This document shows positions 1-8,370 of a DNA stretch of 10,752 nt, piece after piece. A model generated the notes under the pieces. That model did not search any database, was not told where the DNA came from, and saw only the letters and a program-made list of their open reading frames with translations. The position numbers were made by a program, and so were the translations under genes. The first letter of the stretch is position 1. The number at the start of each line of letters is the position of its first letter. Location of the stretch: NCBI GenBank assembly GCA_025529335.1, contig JAMYHX010000830.1:1-10752 (forward strand), written 5' to 3'. This stretch comes from Rhizopus sp. PT2906 (taxonomy: Eukaryota > Mucoromycota > Mucoromycetes > Mucorales > Rhizopodaceae).

Positions 1-569
1 TGCTTAGATGGAGAGCCATTGTAGACTCTCTGTACGAAATACTACGTGTGCAAAGTTTTTTTCTTGTAGTGTACGAATTTTTTTTCATGTTGATTTACGA
101 AATTTTTTCCAAAATTGTATGAAAAGTTTATAAAAAAGGTGTATTTGTGGCCATTTTCACAAAATTGCTTAATTTCAGGAGGGTTGCAGACTGTCATGCA
201 ATCTATTTACATCTGAGTTTAAATATTTAAGGTACACAAAGAAAAACATGAAAGTTACATGATAGCCTATATTCTCTCCCTTTTATATGTGCTTTTTGAA
301 CAAAGTATGTGCCATTAATCAGTCTAGAAACCTAAGCATCTTCGATATATTTGTTAAAAAAGGCAAGGAAAAAGGTCTTTTTTTTATTCATTAGTCTTCT
401 AGTTAGACAGGCATATTTTACTGTGACTTTCACAATTTAACAAAACCGTCAACATTCGCCCAAATGTAAGCTTGATTAAACAACATTGAATGCACACATT
501 TATACATACATTAGACATTTCTCTCTTTTTTTTTTTCTCTCTTCTTTTTCTTTTTTCTCTCTTTTATTT
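1..569. other. upstream region and leader of ATG13
   Basis: No convincing gene is seen here. The first 125 bases hold a T-rich imperfect repeat (listed separately). The middle is AT-rich. The last 50 bases before the ATG13 start (about 518-567) are almost pure pyrimidine (T/C runs), a common leader composition just upstream of fungal start codons. The ATG13 frame stays open upstream to an ATG at 486, but that extension would translate the pyrimidine tract into a Phe/Ser/Leu run. I read it as untranslated leader. Confidence 0.6.
31..125. repeat. imperfect TGTACGAAAT(T)n repeat, period about 23 bp
   Basis: A motif resembling tgtacgaaattttttt recurs with variation: near 31 (tgtacgaaat), 47 (tgtgcaaag plus T run), 70 (tgtacgaa plus T run), 94 (tttacgaaat plus T run) and 115 (ttgtatgaaaag). 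The last four copies are spaced 22-24 bp. Such short, degenerate, T-rich repeats can be subterminal repeats of a DNA transposon or MITE, but no transposase or paired terminus is visible, so the nature is open. Confidence 0.45.
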
Positions 570-2408
570 ATGGCTCAATCTCAATCAGTTACTGGGAATA
601 ATAACAAGACTGAACCTTTAATAATACGCACTGCTTATTCTACAGAGCAAATAATACAAGTAAGAAATGATCTATTATATTAAAAAAAAAGTAGCATTAT
701 TTTTAAGTTCAAAATAGAACTTTTATAACAAAATAGTCCAAATCATTATTCAGTCAAGAGTCAATATTCAGCACGATACATACAACATTAACCGATATGT
801 AAATAAATAAATAAAAGACGCATATGGAACCTATTCACAAAGAAAAGGGAATATAGTTTAATATAGAAACAAATGACTACAAACATGTACAAGAGGAACT
901 TGCTATATGGAGTTCATTTATAAAAAGGCATCAACTACCTCCGCCACTCTACATAAACATCTACTTGGAAACTGATAATAAGCGCATCCTTATTGAATCA
1001 TGGAAACTAAGGTAAGCGCACATGTATACAAGTAAAGTGATAAATAGTTGAATAACATCCTTAAAATAGTAATTATTCATCCGAACCTAATATGAATAGT
1101 ATCGACTTAGACAAGAGGGTGGTCTTATTGTTCAGGGTATTACATTCACTTGTTAGGCTATTGCCGAGTCATAATCTGCATAAGCGATTAAAGCGAAATG
1201 GGAATAAAAATGCTTTTATAAGCTACAAGTTACTGGTTGATCAACACATGACACGAAAGGACGATATATTTTTAGGTAAACTTTGAATCATTTTTACATG
1301 CTTTTTTTTTAAATAATTACTCATTTAGATAAACTCTTGTATAAAAAAGAAAAAATAGATTCTTTTGATTTCCAAGAGATTCTCACTCCATTTGGGTAAA
1401 CATTCTCTTGAATATAAATATCAAAGGATTGACAGTGAAGGAGAGTAGAACGTTGAAGCTTCAAGTATCTTATCGCGAGCACTGCCCGTTAGATATCAAA
1501 AAGGAGCTATTTCATAGTAAAAAATCGTATTCAAGGTCAACTTCATCCAACACAGCTACTTTCCACTTGACTTCATCTAGATCTACTGCAAGCAATAGTA
1601 GTAGTAATAGTAACAGTAGTAGCAGTAGTAGTAGTAGTAGCAATAGTAGTAGACCACTTTCTCTAAGACGAAGAAATATATCGGATAGACGTATATCAAC
1701 TCCCATCATGGTCTCCCCTTTCAAATCCCCTTCTTTATCTCCTCAACCTGATTTGTTATGTAAGATGAAAAGAGGTCCCTTAGAAGAGAAGCTCACAAGT
1801 TCTCATTTTGTAGGTTCACAAACATTTGAAAAGATGAGAAGCATGGTTGATCACAGTCGTAAAATAGAATTCTCTTCTTGCTTTGACCGGTACAAGAACA
1901 CAAAAAAGTATCTTGGTGGGACAAGACGAGGCTCACAGGCAAGTGATCATAGCATTAGAACTGTCGATGTATGACTGTCTTCCCTTTTTATGCCCTTGTG
2001 TAACACTTTGTTAGGATGAAGAGGATCTCAAGGAATTCATGAAGTTTATTGGAACAAAGCAAGAACTCAAGATATTTCATCATTCTTTAGTTTGTGATCC
2101 AAAGCAGGATGTAAGTTGTGTTGGTTTAATGCACTTTTAGCTCGTTTTTCTTATAGAAGCAGTCTCTTTCCTACTTTAGAGATATTCATAACGTGCTGTC
2201 ATCCTATCCGGATATGGTATCGTCGCCTGTTCCATTTCAAAAGGTCAAGCAATCCTTACGCCTAGAGGATGACCCTGTACGACCCATTTGTCTTCGAAGA
2301 AGACCTTCTGTCATGCCAGCTACAGCCAAGCAAACGGATGATGATGACGATTCATTATTGTTTAGAATGAGTGAGCTTGGCGACGATGTACCGATGCAGA
2401 GCATTTAA
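570..2408 (+). CDS. ATG13: Atg13, autophagy initiation complex scaffold (spliced, 8 exons)
   Basis: Regulatory subunit of the Atg1/ULK kinase complex, which starts autophagosome formation at the phagophore assembly site. Reconstructed exons: 570-659, 718-798, 857-1011, 1070-1275, 1329-1395, 1449-1968, 2015-2110, 2157-2408, giving 488 aa. All introns are GT-AG with consistent phase. The N-terminal half (about residues 15-225) reads as the Atg13 HORMA domain. Family-like stretches are TEQIIQ/NFYNKIVQIIIQSR, FNIETNDY, a VLLFRVLHSLVRLLPSHNL helix, TRKDDIFL and TPFGTLKLQVSYREHC. The rest is disordered: a Ser/Asn tract at about 248-268, then VSPFKSPSLSP and KIEFSSCFDR, matching the Atg17/Atg1-binding region of the family. 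The end carries SLLFRMSELG, like other fungal Atg13 tails. Three RRxS sites (DRRIST, TRRGSQ, RRRPSV) fit PKA, which is known to phosphorylate yeast Atg13. The start at 570 was chosen because the upstream in-frame ATG (486) only adds leader sequence. Exon phases and family motifs agree throughout. Confidence 0.93.
1591..1652 (+). repeat. AGT/AGC trinucleotide microsatellite coding poly-Ser/Asn
   Basis: Imperfect run of AGT, AGC and AAT/AAC triplets inside exon 6 of ATG13, translating to a Ser-rich tract interrupted by Asn (about residues 248-268). It sits in the predicted disordered region just after the HORMA domain. Its length is probably variable between strains. On the opposite strand it produces a meaningless poly-Leu open frame. 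Confidence 0.9.
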
Positions 2409-2465
2409 TTCTTTATCTGATATATATCTCTCTCTTTTACGATCAAGAAAAAGAAAAAAAAAATG

Positions 2466-2473
2466 TATAAAAA
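2466..2473 (+). promoter_or_regulatory. TATA-like box of the protease gene
   Basis: tataaaaa lies 91 bases before the protease start codon and about 31 bases before the likely ATG13 poly(A) signal. If functional, the promoter of the second gene lies inside the ATG13 3' untranslated region. Confidence 0.4.
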
Positions 2474-2496
2474 CCAGATTGGGAAACCACCAAAAA

Positions 2497-2502
2497 AATA
2501 AA
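2497..2502 (+). terminator. probable ATG13 poly(A) signal
   Basis: AATAAA about 90 bases after the ATG13 stop, followed by a T-rich stretch (tgtttatttttgttt). It lies only 55 bases ahead of the next start codon. Confidence 0.5.
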
Positions 2503-2556
2503 TGTTTATTTTTGTTTAAAATACTACTAATTCCCTTTTCATATTTGTGTGTAAAA

Positions 2557-3834
2557 ATGATTTTCATCTTAATTCTTTTGCATGTAGCAGCAGTGACATG
2601 CACCAAGAGCTTATGCCTGGACCAAACCGATCCGCTTTCTATCAACAGCCGTCAATGGATCGAATGTCCGTTCGTCTCACATCAAAACGAAAAACGATCG
2701 TCTCAGTCTGCACCTTTTACTGTAACATTTCACTGCTTTGACCTGGCGCCTGATGATTGCATTAAAGCGGAACGAGCATTCAAAAAAGCAGGAGATATGT
2801 TGTCGAGCTATATTGTGTTTAATGAACCAGTCAGGGTCAATGCGACACTGGTTTCATTCTGTAAACAGTTGACTCAATGTGATGATAACAGTACTTTGGG
2901 TGGCTCTTTACCGCTAAGATCGATGCCGCTCATGAACCGTGATGGTGTTGTACGATTACATCCGCAAGCCCTCGTTAAGCAGCTTCAGCTACGTCACCAT
3001 CCTGCTTATGCACCTTTTGATATACAAAGTCTGTTTAATGCAGATGCACCTTTTTGGTTTGATGCAAGTGCCCTTTTATCAACATCAACCGATTCTCATT
3101 CTTGTTGCATAGGAAGACGATGTACCCATCGCAAGGCATCAAGCTGATTTTACATTTGTTATACTTGTAAGCTCCTTGTTGTAAACAGATCTCGCAGCAT
3201 TGTTAACCCTTAAAAGCACGAATTGATTCATGGCTTAGGTTTCTACTCAGGATGGAGTGATTACCTTGTCCCAGACACGCTGACACCCTCCATTGGCGCA
3301 CTAAGCAAAGATATGAACCTCCAATTTATGGAGTCGGCGATGGATCGATTGTTGTACATTCTTCAAGACGCGACACCAGTGTCTACGATCAGTCAAAACC
3401 TGGACGCCATGGTGATTACGAACGAGCTTTTGAAAACGCCTGCGTCGGATATGTACCGACTAGCCACCACACCACATACCCTCGGTCTGATCATGGCCAA
3501 TCATACTTTGGTATTAGAGACAAGCCTCACTCCATTCCGATCTGGATCATCGTTATCGCACGTTGCGCAGGACATTTACAAAAACACACCTGATTTTCTT
3601 ATGCGGTTCAGCCAAGAACGTGGTGTGTCGCTATCGGATGCCATGACAAGAGTAGGAACAGCAAGTCCTCTAGGGCCAGCCACATTAGCCGTGCTAGATG
3701 AACTCGGATACACTGTCGTTGATCAGGCACAGATCAACATGAACTATAAACATACATCACAAGGAGAAAGAAATTCGCTCGTCTGGCTTGTTTTCTTAGT
3801 CACAGCCGTCTTTTCTTTTCATTTTTGTTATTAA
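2557..3834 (+). CDS. secreted, probably GPI-anchored HExxHGLGF zinc metalloprotease-like protein (3 exons)
   Basis: Exons 2557-3067, 3117-3166 and 3217-3834 give 392 aa. It begins with a signal peptide (MIFILILLHVAAVTCTKSLC) and ends with a short hydrophilic spacer and a hydrophobic tail (LVWLVFLVTAVFSFHF), typical of GPI attachment. The body has several Cys and NxS/T sites (NAT, NST, NHT), consistent with the secretory pathway. The catalytic motif HELIH at residues 188-192 extends to HELIHGLGFYSGW. The metzincin third His is replaced (HExxHxxGxxS). A downstream GSSLSH motif (His302) resembles the GSSxSH segment of bacterial secreted HELGHGLGF proteins and is the likely third metal ligand (inference). 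Other shared features are a PVRVNA stretch, an FxxDFxxVxxHE lead-in, FLM, and an LGPATLAVLDELGY tail. Substrate is unknown. Intron 2 (3167-3216, gtaagc) is clear. Intron 1 (3068-3116) has an unusual gtgccc donor but is needed to link both halves in frame. Unspliced, translation stops at 3147, before the catalytic motif. Spacing is 148 bp after ATG13 and 58 bp before SYO1. Confidence 0.82.
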
Positions 3835-3840
3835 AATAAA
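3835..3840 (+). terminator. poly(A) signal of the protease gene
   Basis: AATAAA immediately follows the protease stop codon (TAA at 3832-3834). The next gene's start codon is 53 bases further on, so the 3' end of this transcript probably overlaps the 5' region of SYO1. Confidence 0.55.
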
Positions 3841-3892
3841 ACAAGTAACGCTTTCCTTTTTCATATAAAAAAGTTTTTTTTTTTAATCGATC

Positions 3893-6443
3893 ATGGGCAA
3901 GGAACTGATTCGAAAGACTCATAAGCCAAGAACGAATCCACTCGGGGTTAGAGTCGCTGGTCAACATGAGATTGTGAATCCACCGATCGATCTGCATCCT
4001 GATCAAGTTTTGCCAGTGATACAAAAGGTAATTACAGAAAAAAAAAAAAGGATGATTCAATACTGACATGTGTCTTTATTGCTAGTTGTCTTCACCAGAC
4101 GCAACTGAACGAGCTTGGGCATCAGCCAGTATATCCAACCTCATCGTCTCAAGCAGTACAAACCTCAGGTTGCTGCTCTCAAAAGGAGCTGTTGCAGGAC
4201 TGATCAAGTTACTGAGTGACGAAAAACGCGAAGTGGTCGAGGAAGCACTTGGCACATTAAGGTAGATCTCCTTTTGTTTAGTCAGTAATGGTTATTTATC
4301 TGTATATAGAAACTTGTGTACTGTTGAATTGGATGTTTGTCAAGAATATGTTCAATATGACATCTTGACACCTTTGAGTAAACTGTTGCCTAATATAGTT
4401 GCTGTGATTGATGATGTGATCAAGGATACACCTCTAAGAGATGAAGAAGATCAGGATAGAAGAATGGGTATTTGGGATGTCGCCGAGAATTTCATATGTA
4501 TTATTTGGAGTTTAGGGTAAGAATATTGGAGAAAAAGAGCTATTGAAGAGAGAAGAATAATTGTTTTCATATAAAGCGAATTCTCTGAAAAATATGTCGA
4601 AGCTATCAACCAGTTGAACCTTGCTGGCTTCTTGATTTCCTTCTTGTCATTTATCGACCAATGTCCCACACGCGTTGTCACAGCAGCAGGGCAATGCTTG
4701 ACCACTCTCACAGAAGACAATAAAGAGATGCAAGCTCAGTTCCAAGCACACCCAGAGTATACACAGACATTGTTGACCACACTTCAAAAGTTTGCGCCCA
4801 ATACGGCACAACCTCTTGTATACGTCCTTATATCTGGTAATAACAAAAGAAAATATTTCCCAACAATAAATTTAATCATAATCCATAGCTACTTTAATGA
4901 ACATTCGACATGTTCTCGGGCAATCCCAAGAAGAACTTAATGATATGATATTACCTATTTTGATCGCTTCATTAAACTATGATATCCAGGCTACAGCGGA
5001 AGAAACCAAGGCTGTGATCCAGAGCGGGGTAAGCATTAATAAATCACGTGTTATCTGATGTTCATTGTTTTCTATTAGAAACTGCAAAAAGATGAAATGG
5101 AAGCGAAACCAAACGAACCTTTGAACAAGGAAGAAGTAAGGAGAGAAAAAGGATAAACGGTAAAAGAGGTCAATGCTAATGATACGACAGGTTTACATTC
5201 AAGGTGTTACAGAACGCTTGGCTACCTTGCAATTGGCGTTGGAATTGTTAGCCGCCATGTGTTCACAAGACGACTCGGAAGGTAAGAGATATAGGATTAC
5301 CAAATAAAGAAAACTAACATGGTTACACTCACACACGAATAGAGGATGGATGGGAAGATGCAGATGAAGCTATGGATGAAGATGAAGAAGAAAAAGAGGA
5401 GAGCCTTGAACATGAGCTAAACGAGACAAGCACGTCAGTAAGTGTAGACGAAGAAAAGATCCGTTCGAGTCCTGTCGTGAAAGCATTTACAGCACAAGTC
5501 TTTCCCCACTTGATTCGACTTGCTACTCCGACATGTTTATCCTTCCCAGTGGAACCTAGTGTGATCACTCAGGGATTAACCCTTACTCATCAGCGGGCTT
5601 TAGAATGTCTCAATAATTTCTTATTGGCCATGAGCGAGATCCCCTCCAAGTTTTGGTTCAAGGAACAGAACGCAGATGCTGTACAGGCATGGCGTTGGTT
5701 ATTCAACATGGCACATACGGTAGCATCAGCACCAGATTCAGAGCATAAGCATGCAATCCTTGAAAATATTGTCGGATGTCTCTGGTGTCTTGGTCGCGGT
5801 CTTGGTCAACACATTGTAAGCTACACAACGCCCAATTTTGGGATTCAGGGAATCCCTGAAAGTTCACACGAATTTTGATAAACTCACCTTACGTTTTAGC
5901 CCTTGGAACCTAATGATGTGACCTCCCTGTGTGCTGCATTTGATGGATCCAATAGTGAATCAATGCAAGTCAAGATTGTAGGATGTCTAGGTGCAATTGC
6001 TTCAAGACAAGGTGCTGTGGATACAAACAAGGTAAAGAGAGTAAGTCGAGAAAGAAGTGATGATAAATAAATATATATTTTTAGAATATTGGATTGTTTA
6101 TCATGAACATATTAAACAACATACAATCTCAAAAGACGACACCTGATGTGGCTGTAGAAGCACTCAACTTTATGTTTGATGTCTATAGCGATTGCTCATT
6201 TGATTATGATGTTGTTTATGTTCAAGGTCAATTTAATGATCAATTGAAACAGCTATTACCTTTTATCAAATCGATGGTAAGGGCTTTATCTAATGAAATA
6301 TCAGATAGATAGCTCATATATTCTTATCTTCTTAGGTTAAATCTGTAGATAAAAGAAAAAACTTTGACCTAAGACATAGATGTGACGAAGCCCTGATGAA
6401 TTTAGAGGCGTTCATAAAATATAAATCATCCGAGCGTAAATAA
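3893..6443 (+). CDS. SYO1: Syo1/HEATR3-type symportin, importer of 5S RNP ribosomal proteins (11 exons)
   Basis: Armadillo/HEAT-repeat adaptor. In studied fungi it chaperones and co-imports Rpl5 (uL18) and Rpl11 (uL5) with Kap104 for assembly of the 5S RNP. Exons: 3893-4027, 4086-4261, 4310-4516, 4577-4836, 4889-5028, 5079-5135, 5191-5281, 5343-5815, 5900-6031, 6085-6276, 6336-6443. All introns are GT-AG and in phase, and the 656-aa product is close to yeast (about 620) and human (about 680) family members. The N-terminus (MGKELIRKTHKPRTNPLG) is basic and ends in Pro-Leu, fitting the PY-NLS-like signal bound by Kap104. ARM/HEAT units follow (ATERAWASASISNLI, EVVEEALGTLRNLC). The family signature around DILTPLSKLL and ENFICIIWSLGEFSEKY is present. 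An acidic loop at about 356-385 (EDADEAMDEDEEEKEES) matches the acidic loop of Syo1. The C-terminus has KRKNFDLRHRCDEALMNLEA, also family-like. Intron 8 (5816-5899, 84 bp) is the longest and carries nested palindromes. The stop codon lies inside an AATAAA. Confidence 0.93.
5831..5860 (+). repeat. cluster of overlapping palindromes inside SYO1 intron 8
   Basis: Three inverted repeats are packed into 30 bases: CCCAA/TTGGG (5831-5842, 2-base loop); GGGATTC/GAATCCC (5840-5856, 3-base loop); and TTCAGGGA/TCCCTGAA (5844-5860, single central base). The last two share bases and cannot form together in one RNA molecule. The host intron is the longest in the window. Confidence 0.8.
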
Positions 6444-6444
6444 A
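6439..6444 (+). terminator. poly(A) signal overlapping the SYO1 stop codon
   Basis: AATAAA spans the last lysine codon and the TAA stop of SYO1 (cgt aaa taa a). A T-rich stretch with ttcttatattt follows directly, so the 3' UTR is probably very short. Confidence 0.5.
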
Positions 6445-6760
6445 CTAATTTCTTATATTTCAGGGTTCAGGGTTCTTTTTTACTTTGTGAAAATATAAAG
6501 TCGAAAGGTTACGAGAATATAGAACACATGGTCAGACACTCGTATTATCTAATCACACAAACCTTTTTTTTTCTTTTGGAAGTGATTACGTGATGGTTGC
6601 CTATGAGAAAAAATGGAAAAGTTTGATTTATTACAATAATAAATTGTTGCACAGTTGGGAAACATTATGCACCAATACAAAAGGACCCTGGATAAGGCCA
6701 GTTTATATAAAGAATCCTTTCTCTCCCTTTTTTTCTTTTTTTTTTTGCTTTCTTTATTCA
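6444..6760 (+). other. intergenic region: SYO1 3' end and UNC93-like promoter
   Basis: About 317 bases with no gene. It starts with the SYO1 3' end, contains two copies of ttcaggg (6459-6475), and ends with a TATA box (6704-6712) and a strongly T-rich leader (6717-6758) before the start codon at 6761. A frame open from 6590 into the coding region adds no recognisable protein and crosses the TATA box, so I treat it as non-coding. Confidence 0.65.
6704..6712 (+). promoter_or_regulatory. TATA box of the UNC93-like gene
   Basis: tatataaag sits 57 bases before the start codon and is followed by a pyrimidine-rich tract, the usual layout for initiation about 30 bases downstream of a TATA box. Confidence 0.6.
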
Positions 6761-8282
6761 ATGATCAAATTTAGATATAATAGCCCTGAATTCCAAATCT
6801 TTTTGGTGGGCATGATCTGTTTCTGCTGCCCGGGCATGTATAACGCCCTCAGTGGTCTCGGTGCTCAAGGTCAATCATCCACTACAGCTGCAACTGAAGC
6901 TGGTACGGCTCTGGCTGTCACTTTTACTCTTTGTTCTTTAATTGGTGCTCCTGTGTAAGATATATATATATACATATATATATATATAATATATTCATGT
7001 ATTCTCTCTAGTTACAACATTTTTGGTCATCGTGTTCTTATTCCTGGTGCATTAACCTATGTTCTCTATGTTGGCTCTTTCCTTTCCCGATCTGATGCAT
7101 TTACCATTGTAGCAGGTGCCATCTTGGGTATCGGTGCTGGCTTTTTATGGACAGCACAAGCAGGTATCATGATGTCTTACCCTGCAGAAAAGGATAAGGG
7201 TAAAGCCTTTTCGATGTTTTGGATGATTTTCAACTTGTAAGAAAAAAGGAAAAAAAAACGATAAACTTTGAATTCAAACTCACACAGTGACACATAGAGG
7301 TGCTACATTGGGTGCAGCCATTCCCCTAGGTAACGAATGGAATTCTGGAACCAAAGAAGAAGTCAAGACGACAACATATATTGCCTTTATGGTCATCATG
7401 GCCGTTGGATCCTTGGTCACACTTGCCCTTCTTCCTCCTCGTAAAGTTGTCCGATCAGATGGCTCTCATGTATCACTCCACAAGTTCTCCAATTGGCGAC
7501 GAGAGGCATTAGAAGTGATCAAGTTGTTCCTTGATTGGCGTATGCTCGTGTTGATTCCTTTCTTTGCAGGATCCAATTGGTTCTATACTTACCAATTCAA
7601 TGTGTACAATGGACCCAACTTTATGTCGATTCGTGCTCGAGCTCTCAACAATTTGCTCTACTGGCTTTTCCAGATCATCGGTGCTGGTCTCTTTGGTACT
7701 TTCCTTGACTACCAACGTATTGGCAGCCGAAGAACTCGTGCCTTTGCAGGCTGCACCATCACTCTTATCGTCATTCTCGCTCTTTGGATCGGTGCCTTTG
7801 TAATCCAGTCAAGGTTTACTCGTGAATCCGTTCAACCTTCCACAGGCTACATTCCTATCGATGTCTTTGACCCACAATACCCAGGACTCGTAGTCGAATA
7901 CGCTCTTTTTGGTCTTATTGATTCTGTGTATCAAGGATTTGCTTATTGGTTGATGGGTACCATGACCAATGATACCGAACGTGCCGCTCGTTATGGTGGA
8001 TTTTACAAGACGATCCAGAACGCTGCCGCTGCTGTTGCTAACCAGTTGGAAGCTAACAAGATCTCATACATGTCTCAGCTCATCACAGTCTTTGTCATCA
8101 ATGTCGTCGGCCTTCTTCTGGCTTATATCGTTTGTTGGACCGTACCTGAAGTGACAGTTGAAACTGTTGATAATTTGGCAGATGGTCATACCGCTGCTAC
8201 CTTGGTCGGTGGACATGTCGAACAATTGGCTGAATCCAAAGAGACTCCAGTGGTAGAAGTTGAAGAAAAGACAGCTGCCTAA
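6761..8282 (+). CDS. UNC93-like MFS transmembrane protein (3 exons)
   Basis: Member of the UNC-93-like branch of the major facilitator superfamily; substrates of the fungal members are mostly unknown. Exons 6761-6954, 7012-7236 and 7298-8282 give 467 aa. The start at 6761 places a short cytosolic tail (MIKFRYNSPEFQ) before TM1. The conserved family stretch FCCPGMYNALSGLGAQGQ is at about residues 18-40. Further segments read as membrane helices, with GAGFLWTAQAGIMMSYP and KGKAFSMFWMIFNLGATLGA (split by intron 2) typical of the family's TM4-TM5. The centre has a hydrophilic loop (PPRKVVRSDGSHVSL), then FFAGSNWFYTYQFNVYN. The second half carries helices with YQGFAYWLMGTMTNDTERAARYGG, also characteristic. 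The C-terminal tail (about 430-467) is hydrophilic and acidic. Intron 1 (6955-7011) contains a TA dinucleotide repeat. An earlier ag at the end of intron 2 would give a stop, so acceptor 7296-7297 was chosen by phase. Likely at the plasma or an internal membrane (inference). Confidence 0.9.
6961..6994 (+). repeat. TA dinucleotide microsatellite in UNC93-like intron 1
   Basis: Nearly pure TA repeat with one interruption (tac), filling most of the 57-base intron between the gtaaga donor and a tctctctag acceptor. Confidence 0.8.
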
Positions 8283-8364
8283 ATCATACCAATTTTTCTT
8301 TTTTTCCTTTTATATGCATACTCTTAATATTTTGTGATTGTGTATTATTTACATCCTAATTTTC

Positions 8365-8370
8365 AATAAA
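8365..8370 (+). terminator. poly(A) signal of the UNC93-like gene
   Basis: AATAAA 83 bases after the stop codon, within a T-rich 3' region. Confidence 0.5.

Noticed and set aside
486..569. N-terminal extension of ATG13 with a hydrophobic Phe/Ser/Leu run, like a signal peptide
   Set aside because: It is a translation of a pyrimidine-rich leader. Atg13 is cytosolic and has no signal peptide, and the ATG at 570 gives a normal N-terminus.
1512..1724. Minus-strand ORF with a long poly-Leu tract
   Set aside because: It is the complement of the AGT/AGC repeat in ATG13 exon 6; no other coding signal.
2371..2556. Longer start for the protease gene, or a separate ORF, overlapping the end of ATG13
   Set aside because: The region is the ATG13 end and its A/T-rich 3' UTR; the ATG at 2557 starts exactly at a signal peptide.
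2355..2645. 96-codon minus-strand ORF
   Set aside because: Spans two genes' ends and low-complexity UTR; Phe/Lys-rich composition expected from A/T runs.
3864..3871. tataaaaa as the SYO1 TATA box
   Set aside because: Only 22 bases before the start codon, too close to direct a transcript including that ATG; the real promoter probably lies within the end of the protease gene.
5329..5568. Minus-strand Ser-rich ORF
   Set aside because: Shadow of the Glu/Asp-rich acidic loop of SYO1 (GAA/GAG read as TTC/CTC).
6459..6475. ttcagggttcagggttc as an internal telomere-like repeat
   Set aside because: Only two copies and not the TTAGGG unit; too short to support a telomeric origin.
7509..8154. Alternative-frame and minus-strand ORFs inside the UNC93-like exon 3
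   Set aside because: Shadows of the long, clearly conserved coding frame.
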